DNA of 64,000 nucleotides from Sphingobacterium sp. N143. GTDB taxonomy: Bacteria; Bacteroidota; Bacteroidia; Sphingobacteriales; Sphingobacteriaceae. The notes beneath the pieces were generated by a model, which ran no database searches, had not been told where the DNA came from, and saw only the letters and a program-made list of their open reading frames with translations. The translations under genes were made by a program, and so were the position numbers. Below, one piece after another: positions 57,014 to 64,000 of this stretch; position 1 is the stretch's first letter, and every line of letters starts with the position of its first letter. The stretch is from positions 1 through 64,000 of the forward strand of contig NZ_JACAIS010000005.1 of NCBI RefSeq assembly GCF_030325625.1, read 5' to 3'.

Positions 57014-59455
57014 ATGATAGGAAATAATCTCAAAATCGCTTGGCGGAATATGGCAAAAAATAAGCTATATTCATTCATCAAGATCGGTGGATTTGCGTTT
57101 AGTATTGCCATCTGTATACTCATCATTTTATATATTAAACACGAGACAAGCTATAATAAATTCTATCCAGATATGGACAGAATTTATCGCCTGATCGTTC
57201 AGATGCCCATCGAAAACAAGACCGAGCGCTGGGTATCTCTTTCAGCGCCTGTGGCACCTGCATTGAAAGCTGAGGTTCCCGCTGTTGAACAAACAGGCCG
57301 CATTCTTCCAACCCCGTTATTTGGGGCCGGGAGCAATCAACTCTCGCTAAACAACAATCCCGAAAGCTATTATGATGAGGGCTTTGTCTATGTTGATCAG
57401 TCCATACTTGATATGTTTCCGATGCCCATGGTTTCCGGTCAATTGGCGCATGCACTTGATAATCCCAATACATTAGTTATTACCAGAAGTAAAGCGGAAA
57501 AATATTTCAATAGCAACCCAATCGGACAAACCATTTATCTCAATAACAATAAATCCAAAGTATATACCATTACTGGGGTTATTGAAGATATGCCAAAAAA
57601 CTCAACATTAGCTGGATACAGCTTCTTTATGTCACTTGCTGGCGAACCTTTTTATCCGGGTGAGCAAATGGCCTGGATCAATAACAATTACACGGTGTAT
57701 GTCAAGTTAAAACCGCAAGTGAACGTTGTCGCAGCTGAAAGAGAAATCTCAAAAAATTATCTGGAAATCCACTATCTACCCGAATACCTCAAGACCGGTC
57801 GTAAACTCAACCCCTTGTTCAAACAGGCAAAAGTTACCTTACAAAATGCTTTGGATATTCATTTAGAATCTTCGGATATCAACGACGATAAGGTCAGTAC
57901 GCTAAACAGGGGAGATCATCGCATGGTCTGGACCTTTGCTACCATTGCCTTATTCATCTTGTTGATCGCCTGTATTAATTTTATCAACTTATCGACGGCC
58001 AACGCCGTGACAAGAGCCAAAGAAATCGGCATCCGCAAAACCATCGGTTCCTCAAGAAAGCTCCTGATCGGACAATTTCTTGTTGAAGCGATCTGTTATA
58101 GTCTGCTGTCATTAATCGCTGGACTATTACTCAGCTGGTTGCTTCTTCCATTGTTCAACAACCTGGCTAATAAAGCTTTGACAATCCCTTGGACCTCCAT
58201 CTACTTTTTCCCATCACTTTTAGCTTCCATTTTTATTATCGGGGGACTCGCGGGTATTTATCCGGCATTATATCTTTCCCGCTTTAAACCAATCTCTGCA
58301 TTAAAAAGTAATGCTACAGGTACGAAATCTTCTATTTTCAGAAATAGTCTGGTTATTTTTCAGTTTGCTATTTCAATCATCCTGATTGTGGGTGCTCTCG
58401 TCAGCAATCAGCAAATACGTTACATATTAGAGAAAGACCTGGGGTTTAATAAGGATCAGGTCCTCGTACTGCGAGGCATTGGTTCATTGGGGGATAAGCT
58501 TCCGAGTCTGAAAGAAGAACTAAAGACCATTCCCAATGTCACTTCAATTTCCCTGGGCGATTTCCTGCCTGTTCCCATTGATGGGGCTAAACGAAATGGC
58601 AACCCTTTTTGGATCGAAGGCAGGCGAGAGCAGGATATGGCCTCACAGGGACAATTCTGGGAAATAGACCAGGACTACCTTTCAACATTCGGGCTCCACT
58701 TGAACAAGGGTAGAAACTTTGATCCTAAAATGGCCACCGATAGTACCGCAGCCATCATCAACCAGAAGATGGCCGATAATCTCGGATTAAAAAATCCATT
58801 AGGGGCGAAAATTACCAATGGCAGTACATGGACCATCGTCGGTGTTGTAGACAATTTTATCTTCGAATCCTTAAAGGGTGACGGATTTGGTGGTCTCTGT
58901 ATGGTATTGAGGGGCAGCCCTTCGCTCCTATCCATTAAAGTAAAACCCGGACATCTGAAACAGACATTGGCCCATATCACGGCAGTGTGGGACAAGTTTG
59001 CACCAAACCAAAAAATAAACTATAGTTTCCTGGATGAAGGTTTCGAAAGTCTTTATCAAGATGTACAGCGTACCAAGAATATTTTTACCTGTTTCGCCCT
59101 AGTCGCCGTTTTTGTTGCTGCCCTCGGTCTATTTGGTTTGGCCACCTACGTCACACAGCAGCGTACCAAGGAGATCGGTGTACGTAAAGTACTAGGTGCG
59201 AGTTCAATCAGGTTACTTAGGCTGCTCTCCGGAGATTTTATAAAACTGGTGTTTGTTGCCTTGGTCATTGCCACACCTGTTGCGTGGTGGGCAATGAACC
59301 AATGGCTTACCGATTTCAACTATAGAATAGAGATAAACTGGCTCTACTTTCTACTTGCTGGCATCAGTGCGATCTTGATCGCACTGGCGACCATCAGCTA
59401 TCAGACCTGGAAAGTCGTTCGCACCAATCCAGTAGATAGTTTACGCGATGAATAA
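57014..59455 (+). CDS. ABC transporter permease P14, MacB/FtsX two-module type
   Basis: This is 813 aa from the ATG at 57014 (MIGNNLKIAWRNMAKNK). An in-frame TTG at 56978 would add 12 residues with no sibling counterpart. Coupling motifs are KEIGIRKTIG (about 336) and KEIGVRKVLG (about 718). Domain 2 carries a longer variable segment, FLPVPIDGAKRNGNPFWIEG followed by RREQDM, which accounts for part of the greater length. It ends NPVDSLRDE. It is alone in its sigma-54 unit. The next enhancer begins 10 nt after its stop. Confidence 0.93.
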   Translation: MIGNNLKIAWRNMAKNKLYSFIKIGGFAFSIAICILIILYIKHETSYNKFYPDMDRIYRLIVQMPIENKTERWVSLSAPVAPALKAEVPAVEQTGRILPTPLFGAGSNQLSLNNNPESYYDEGFVYVDQSILDMFPMPMVSGQLAHALDNPNTLVITRSKAEKYFNSNPIGQTIYLNNNKSKVYTITGVIEDMPKNSTLAGYSFFMSLAGEPFYPGEQMAWINNNYTVYVKLKPQVNVVAAEREISKNYLEIHYLPEYLKTGRKLNPLFKQAKVTLQNALDIHLESSDINDDKVSTLNRGDHRMVWTFATIALFILLIACINFINLSTANAVTRAKEIGIRKTIGSSRKLLIGQFLVEAICYSLLSLIAGLLLSWLLLPLFNNLANKALTIPWTSIYFFPSLLASIFIIGGLAGIYPALYLSRFKPISALKSNATGTKSSIFRNSLVIFQFAISIILIVGALVSNQQIRYILEKDLGFNKDQVLVLRGIGSLGDKLPSLKEELKTIPNVTSISLGDFLPVPIDGAKRNGNPFWIEGRREQDMASQGQFWEIDQDYLSTFGLHLNKGRNFDPKMATDSTAAIINQKMADNLGLKNPLGAKITNGSTWTIVGVVDNFIFESLKGDGFGGLCMVLRGSPSLLSIKVKPGHLKQTLAHITAVWDKFAPNQKINYSFLDEGFESLYQDVQRTKNIFTCFALVAVFVAALGLFGLATYVTQQRTKEIGVRKVLGASSIRLLRLLSGDFIKLVFVALVIATPVAWWAMNQWLTDFNYRIEINWLYFLLAGISAILIALATISYQTWKVVRTNPVDSLRDE

Positions 59456-59464
59456 CTGTTGACA

Positions 59465-59501
59465 TGTTCGATTGTGGACGTAAAATGTCCGAAATCGAAC
59501 A
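59465..59501 (+). promoter_or_regulatory. Enhancer palindrome pair serving P15-ATPase2
   Basis: The two sites are TGTTCGATTGTGGACG (59465-59480; degenerate) and TGTCCGAAATCGAACA (59486-59501; full match), 21 bp start to start. The downstream edge is 53 nt before the -24 box. Confidence 0.75.
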
Positions 59502-59554
59502 GACGAACAAAATTAAACCAAGTTAAAACTCTTATAATAAAACCGTTAAAACAA

Positions 59555-59570
59555 TGGCAAGGGGTTTGTA
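59555..59570 (+). promoter_or_regulatory. Sigma-54 promoter of the P15-ATPase2 operon
   Basis: TGGCAAGGGGTTTGTA has the -24 box TGGCA and the -12 box TTGTA at correct spacing. It lies 53 nt before P15. Confidence 0.75.
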
Positions 59571-59623
59571 TTTTCATCAAAGGAGTTGATTCGGATTGGT
59601 TTTAACATAAATATCCTGTAAAA

Positions 59624-62026
59624 ATGGCAACAAATGATTTCAAACTAGCTTGGCGTAAACTTTTAAAAAATAAAGGTTTCACAATCTTAAATATCCTTGG
59701 GTTGACCTTGGGTTTTACAGGTTTTATCCTTTCGTATCAATACATCAATCGAGAGACGAGCTACGATAAATGGAATCCGCACTATAGGGATATCTATCAA
59801 ATTGGCCTTGAAGCTGAAGGTTCGTTTACCGACGAAACGTCTCCTTCCCTAGCTCCATTGCTAAAACAAAATTTACCAGATATCATCTATGCCGGTAGAA
59901 AAATCGTGTACAACTATGGTAGCTATCCACTCTTTGGGGAGAAGACGGTACTGATCAAAAATGCTGCATTAATAGATTCTTCTGCCGCCCGGATCTTTCA
60001 GGTAGAAAATGCCAACGGACCGCTCTACAAAAACAAAGATCAAAAGGATGCGACCATGGTCAAAAGTCCTATCGCCGAACAGCTTTTCAAAAAGGAGGAT
60101 TTAACATTTGACAGCCCCCATTCCATTCCGTCTATGAGCCTTGATCTGGGTGTACAGGAGATGATTTACGGTATCATCAAAAAGCAAGGTCTTTCGATGA
60201 TTGATTACGACCTTCTTTTTATCCGTGAACCACAGGATCTCTTTGCTGAAAATAATCCTTTTTTATACCAGACTTTTATTCAGGTCAGACCGGGGACAGA
60301 TATTGCTAAGCTGACCGATCAGATCAACACGATTTATCACAAACAAATCGCTCCAAAAGATAAAATACGTTCTTCCGGTTATGCCAAAGGCAAGATCTAT
60401 TTGGATCCATTGGCCAACCTGCACCTGCGACCGAAAACCGGAAGCAACACCGCCTATATCATTACGTGGATTATCGGTATTCTTTCCCTATTGATCCTCC
60501 TACTTGCATCCGCCAATTTTGCGAATATGATTATGGCACAAGCCGATCAACGCCTGAAAGAACTTGCCCTCAAAAAAATATTGGGAAGTTCGCGCTGGGC
60601 TATCGTAAGGCAATTATTACTAGAAGTATTTATATTGACCAGCAGTGCGGCAGTATTGAGCTTCATGACCTTGGCACTTACCGGCAACATATTACAAAGA
60701 TGGTTCAATGATGATCTGAGAAGTTATATTTTAAGTTCTGAAACCATTATCCAGCTCTGTGTGGCAGTATTATTAACAACAATCCTTTCCGCAATATACC
60801 CTGCCATAGTCCTTTCAGGTTTTAAATCCGTCAATCTGCTCAAAGGTGGATTATCCTCAATACTTAAAAAAGGAACATTCCGAAATGCCTTACTAACTTT
60901 CCAGATCAGCATGGCGATTCTGTTTATTTCAGGTATGTTGGTCATTCGGGCGCAGCTTCAGTATATGCAGCATACAGATAAAGGATTTGAACCAGCACAA
61001 GTAGTCAATTTCAAGGGAGTGGGCATGTATTACGACTCCAAAATTGATGGTTCTTTCCACCAATTGAAGCGGCGATTAGAAAATGACCCGGGCATTGCGG
61101 CCGTGGCTTCCGCAACAAATATCCCAGGAGAAGGGGAACAACCGCCCAAAATGGAATTCTCCTATGCACAAAAGAATGTTTCCTTTGCTCATGTCGGTAT
61201 CGATCCGGGCTATTTCAAAACATTAAATATCCCTAATCTACAAGGGAGTAGCAATCTGTCAATGGATCAGTTACTCCGTGACTCCCTTTCCCACTATGCG
61301 GTCATCAATGAATCTGCCGCTAAAAATTTAGGACTTTCAAATCCCATTGGCGCTAGAATCAGTGGCTGTGACGCAAAGTTCGAAATCGTCGGCCTCGTCA
61401 AAGATAGTAAAGCCTATGGCTTTGAAAATGCCGTTCAGCCCACCCTCTATTCTTTTAAAAATGAGTGTGGGAACATGCGTTTCCAAACGACACTGATGGT
61501 GAAAACAAAACCGGGAATGGTCGACAGGGCAATTGAGACAGTCAAGAAAGAATGGATAAAAAATACATCTGCAAAAGATCTGCCTTTAGACTACTCCTTT
61601 ATGGATCAGCAATATGCGTTACAGCATAAAAAACAACAAGAACTACAGGTTGCTTTTAATAGCTTCACGAGCCTTTCGGTTATTATCGCCGCATTGGGCC
61701 TGTTCAGCATGGCCGCTTATCAGGCCGCATTACGCAAAAAAGAAATGAGTATCCGCAAAGTACTCGGAGCTTCGACACAGCTGCTCTTTTTCCAATTGAA
61801 TAAACCGTTTTTCAGGTTATTTCTGATCGGCACCGGACTAGCCCTTCCTTTAGCTTATTTACTCATGGACAAATGGCTTTCCAATTTTGCATACCATGTC
61901 AATATAAAATGGTGGTCGTTTTTGATCCCGATATTTTGCATATTTATCCTAATATTGATTTCCATTAGCTTCCAATCGTTGAAAGTTGCCAAAACAAATC
62001 CGGTAGATAGCCTGCGGGATGAATAA
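59624..62026 (+). CDS. ABC transporter permease P15, MacB/FtsX two-module type, most divergent member
   Basis: This is 800 aa, opening MATNDFKLAWRKLLKNKGF. Both coupling motifs differ from consensus: KELALKKILG (about 313) and KEMSIRKVLG (about 706). Domain 1 lacks the VTGVxxDLPxNSxF stretch of its siblings; the matching region reads MIYGIIKKQGLSMIDYDLLF. The domain 2 segment is NIPGEGEQPPKMEFSYAQ. It ends NPVDSLRDE. It is paired with ATPase 2 (98 nt downstream), whose motifs are also altered, so the two may form a dedicated unit. Confidence 0.91.
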   Translation: MATNDFKLAWRKLLKNKGFTILNILGLTLGFTGFILSYQYINRETSYDKWNPHYRDIYQIGLEAEGSFTDETSPSLAPLLKQNLPDIIYAGRKIVYNYGSYPLFGEKTVLIKNAALIDSSAARIFQVENANGPLYKNKDQKDATMVKSPIAEQLFKKEDLTFDSPHSIPSMSLDLGVQEMIYGIIKKQGLSMIDYDLLFIREPQDLFAENNPFLYQTFIQVRPGTDIAKLTDQINTIYHKQIAPKDKIRSSGYAKGKIYLDPLANLHLRPKTGSNTAYIITWIIGILSLLILLLASANFANMIMAQADQRLKELALKKILGSSRWAIVRQLLLEVFILTSSAAVLSFMTLALTGNILQRWFNDDLRSYILSSETIIQLCVAVLLTTILSAIYPAIVLSGFKSVNLLKGGLSSILKKGTFRNALLTFQISMAILFISGMLVIRAQLQYMQHTDKGFEPAQVVNFKGVGMYYDSKIDGSFHQLKRRLENDPGIAAVASATNIPGEGEQPPKMEFSYAQKNVSFAHVGIDPGYFKTLNIPNLQGSSNLSMDQLLRDSLSHYAVINESAAKNLGLSNPIGARISGCDAKFEIVGLVKDSKAYGFENAVQPTLYSFKNECGNMRFQTTLMVKTKPGMVDRAIETVKKEWIKNTSAKDLPLDYSFMDQQYALQHKKQQELQVAFNSFTSLSVIIAALGLFSMAAYQAALRKKEMSIRKVLGASTQLLFFQLNKPFFRLFLIGTGLALPLAYLLMDKWLSNFAYHVNIKWWSFLIPIFCIFILILISISFQSLKVAKTNPVDSLRDE

Positions 62027-62124
62027 GTAAAAATTAAAAGACAAAATAAAAAAGAGATATAGGTAAGCCCAGGCTTGTACAACCAAAATCTCCATACGCA
62101 ATACTAAAATCTCAATACTAGAAA

Positions 62125-62784
62125 ATGATACAATTAAAACATTTATTCAAGTGGTATAACGTAGGTGGTACTCGTTCATTTGTACTCAAAGATGTCAGTT
62201 TAGATATAGCAGAAGGTGATTTCATATCCATTATGGGGCCTTCAGGTTCAGGGAAATCAACCCTGTTGAATATTATCGGTATGTTGGACGAACCGGATGA
62301 AGGTGAATATATCTTTATGGACGAAAATGTATTGGAGATGAAAGCAAAAAAAAGGACACAGCTTTACCAGTCACATATTGGCTATGTATTTCAGGCTTAT
62401 CATCTTTTGGATGAATTGACAGTATATGAGAACATAGAAACCCCACTGATCTATAAAGACATTTCCAGCAAAGAGCGTAAAGCCATTGTGGCCGATATGC
62501 TTGACCGTTTCGGCATTGTAGGTAAGAAAGATCTATTTCCAGCGCAGCTGTCCGGAGGGCAGCAACAGATTGTCGGCATCGCCCGTGCATTGGCGGGTTC
62601 GCCCAAACTGCTGTTGGCCGATGAGCCTACCGGAAATCTCAATTCCAAACAGGGAGAGGAAATCATGGACCTGTTCAAACAATTGAATGAGGATGGTGTC
62701 ACGATCATACAAGTGACACATTCCGAAAAAAATGCAGAATACGGCAAAAGAATTATCAATATGCTGGATGGACAGCTCAAATAA
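62125..62784 (+). CDS. ABC transporter ATP-binding protein 2, MacB/LolD-like, altered signature and D-loop
   Basis: This is 219 aa. Walker A GPSGSGKST (about 39-47), Q-loop YVFQAYHLLDELTV, Walker B with catalytic Glu (LLLADEPTG) and H-loop VTHSEKN are intact. The signature continues LSGGQQQIVGIARA, with Ile where nearly all relatives, including ATPase 1, have Arg. The D-loop reads GNLNSKQ, with Asn for the usual Asp. Such changes can slow hydrolysis or create one weak site in a dimer. It is the last gene of the array and is followed by a strong terminator. Confidence 0.95.
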   Translation: MIQLKHLFKWYNVGGTRSFVLKDVSLDIAEGDFISIMGPSGSGKSTLLNIIGMLDEPDEGEYIFMDENVLEMKAKKRTQLYQSHIGYVFQAYHLLDELTVYENIETPLIYKDISSKERKAIVADMLDRFGIVGKKDLFPAQLSGGQQQIVGIARALAGSPKLLLADEPTGNLNSKQGEEIMDLFKQLNEDGVTIIQVTHSEKNAEYGKRIINMLDGQLK

Positions 62785-62807
62785 TTATAAACCAATTTAA
62801 CCTAAAT

Positions 62808-62847
62808 AATCCCTACTTGGTACATGAATGACTGTAGGGATTTTTTT
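62808..62847 (+). terminator. Intrinsic terminator of the transporter array
   Basis: AATCCCTAC (62808-62816) pairs with GTAGGGATT (62834-62842) over a 17-nt loop and is followed by seven T (62841-62847). It lies 24 nt after the ATPase 2 stop and closes the array. Confidence 0.88.
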
Positions 62848-62882
62848 ATGTCCATTTCTCAGATCTATTTTTTAACTTCGTT

Positions 62883-63734
62883 ATGATGAATGAGAGAGAG
62901 CTGAAATCGTTAATATCTTTGTTGGACGACACCGACCAACAGATTATTCAGGAAGTGGAACATCAGTTAAAAAGTCAAGGTCCTGAGATTGTTCCCTATT
63001 TGGAGCGTTTCTGGGAATCTAGCTTTGATCCGCGGATACAAGGACGATTGGAAAATATTATCCATGAAATTCAATTTGACCAGACCAAAAATGAACTACA
63101 GATCTGGAACCTGAGCAATTCATTCAATCTTTTGGAAGGGCTGATTATCCTCAATAACTATCAATATCCTTCTTATGAAGACCATAAGATTGTACTTGCG
63201 ATCGAAGATCTCAAAACGGAGGTATGGCGCGGCTTACAATATGATATGAGTCCGCTGGAAAAGGTCAACCTCATGAACCATGTGCTTTTTAGCACTTTTG
63301 GCCTTTCTGGAAACACCAAAGATTACCACCATCCACAGAACTCTTACATCGGACAGGTACTCGACACCAAGCAGGGCAATCCATTGACTTTATCCTGTAT
63401 CTACAGCATTATTGCACAAAAACTGGATATCCCCATATATGGCATTAACCTGCCCAAACATTTTATCCTAGCTTATATGGATGCTGATGAGGAAGGCAAT
63501 GAAAGTGTGTTGTTTTACATCAATGCATTTAATCGTGGGCAGGTGATGCAAAAAAGTGATGTCAATTCATTCTTGAAGCAGCTGAACCTTAATCCCGATC
63601 GCGAATTCACCTACCCATGTGATAATGTGACTATTCTGAAACGGGCCCTGCGCAATCTGATGTCCGCTTATGAGGAACACGAAAGCTCAGGCAAACAACA
63701 GGAAATCAGAGCACTGTTCGAATTGCTTGCCTGA
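62883..63734 (+). CDS. SirB1/transglutaminase-like family protein
   Basis: This is 283 aa and cytoplasmic by appearance (no signal or membrane segment). The N-terminal 100 residues are helical. The core about 130-230 has SYIGQVLDTKQGNPLTLSCI, then YSIIAQKLDIPIYGINLPKHFILAY and YINAFNRGQ, the pattern of the SirB1-type transglutaminase-like family. A Cys, a His (LPKHF) and an Asn/Asp near the expected positions are present, but many family members are not known to be catalytic, so no activity is claimed. It starts just after the array terminator and is probably not part of it. ATG-ATG start; the first is used. Confidence 0.75.
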   Translation: MMNERELKSLISLLDDTDQQIIQEVEHQLKSQGPEIVPYLERFWESSFDPRIQGRLENIIHEIQFDQTKNELQIWNLSNSFNLLEGLIILNNYQYPSYEDHKIVLAIEDLKTEVWRGLQYDMSPLEKVNLMNHVLFSTFGLSGNTKDYHHPQNSYIGQVLDTKQGNPLTLSCIYSIIAQKLDIPIYGINLPKHFILAYMDADEEGNESVLFYINAFNRGQVMQKSDVNSFLKQLNLNPDREFTYPCDNVTILKRALRNLMSAYEEHESSGKQQEIRALFELLA

Positions 63735-63748
63735 GAGCTGCTATATTC

Positions 63749-64000
63749 TTAAAAATTATTGGCAGACCGGGCATCCAAAAAGATATAATTTGGAGTCAGG
63801 TTACCAAATGTAGGCGCTATATCCGGGCTTACATTTCCTTCAGCGTTTAATGGGAAACGCGATATTTTGCGGGTATTTCTATCCGAGACATAAAAAAACT
63901 TTCCTTCTTCGTTACGATCATCGATGGCGACACTCTGAGGCTGCACCAGCCCTGTCTGCAATCCACCGACCACTCTGTCTGCAGTGATATCCCTCTCTGC
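63749..64000 (-). CDS. C-terminal fragment of a probable beta-propeller (NHL/YVTN-like) protein
   Basis: The frame is open to the right edge, giving the last 83 residues. The text VQPQSVAIDDRNEEGKFFYV, then SDRNTRKISRFPLNAEG, has the cadence of NHL/SMP-30-type propeller blades (a ...P.SVAID...V.D....KI.R pattern). The N-terminus and any signal peptide lie beyond the window. It is convergent with the SirB1-like gene (14-nt gap), so it is unlikely to belong to the array. Confidence 0.55.
   Translation of the reverse strand, partial: AERDITADRVVGGLQTGLVQPQSVAIDDRNEEGKFFYVSDRNTRKISRFPLNAEGNVSPDIAPTFGNLTPNYIFLDARSANNF

Noticed and set aside
21203..59501. The recurring TGTNCG/CGNACA dyads as ends of insertion sequences or a dispersed mobile repeat
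   Set aside because: They always occur in pairs at fixed distance from -24/-12 boxes, have no flanking duplications and enclose no transposase.
22771..62026. The permease series as an assembly artefact or recent amplification of one gene
   Set aside because: The fifteen proteins are clearly divergent in their periplasmic domains and lengths; only the P8/P9 junction shows near-identical DNA.
24421..62795. Minus-strand open frames of 60-127 codons inside the permease and ATPase genes
   Set aside because: They lie wholly antisense to well-supported genes and show no recognisable protein features.

Overview
The window reads as chromosome of a Bacteroidota bacterium, most likely a Sphingobacteriaceae member (Sphingobacterium-like; this is inference). 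The reasons are RpoB and RpoC sequences of Bacteroidota type, promoters of the TTG-N18-21-TAnnTTTG form, weak Shine-Dalgarno sequences, and long tandem runs of MacB/FtsX-like permeases. No insertion sequence, phage or CRISPR array was seen.

Region 1 (1-14.6 kb, nearly all on the minus strand) is the translation/transcription housekeeping block. In transcription order it holds tRNA-Thr(TGT), tRNA-Tyr, tRNA-Gly, tRNA-Thr(GGT), tuf, tRNA-Trp, secE, nusG, rplK, rplA, rplJ, rplL, rpoB and rpoC. The 5' end of a 16S rRNA gene follows at the left edge. Promoters and hairpin terminators split it into three or four transcription units: tRNAs-tuf, tRNA-Trp-secE-nusG, rplKAJL-rpoBC with a strong hairpin between rplL and rpoB, and the rrn operon with two tandem promoters.

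Region 2 (14.6-16.5 kb) has an outer-membrane beta-barrel protein of the D15/BamA superfamily without POTRA domains. It is followed by a small protein that looks like a methyltransferase relative that has lost its SAM-binding core.

Region 3 (16.7-62.8 kb) is one large export-type locus. It has an NtrB/NtrY-like histidine kinase and a sigma-54-activating response regulator, a TolC-like outer membrane channel, a membrane fusion protein, two ABC ATPases, and fifteen different full-length (about 790-810 aa) two-module MacB/FtsX permeases, called P1-P15 here. Six sigma-54 (-24/-12) promoters serve it: one reads toward tolC and five read rightward. Each is preceded, at an almost constant 52-54 nt, by a pair of 16-bp palindromes (TGTNCGNNNNCGNACA) whose starts lie 21-22 bp apart. 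The simplest reading is that the response regulator binds these sites and switches on all six units together: tolC; MFP-P1-ATPase1-P2 to P6; P7 to P11; P12-P13; P14; P15-ATPase2. Two small HTH-type genes, divergently arranged, sit between P13 and P14.

Region 4 (62.9-64 kb) has a SirB1/transglutaminase-like protein and the C-terminal end of a probable beta-propeller protein that runs off the right edge.

The most interesting content is the 15-permease, 2-ATPase array and its repeated sigma-54/enhancer modules. MacAB-TolC-like parts are well known. The scale, the shared enhancer code and the diversity of the periplasmic segments suggest a co-regulated, possibly combinatorial envelope export or stress system, but the substrate cannot be read from the sequence.
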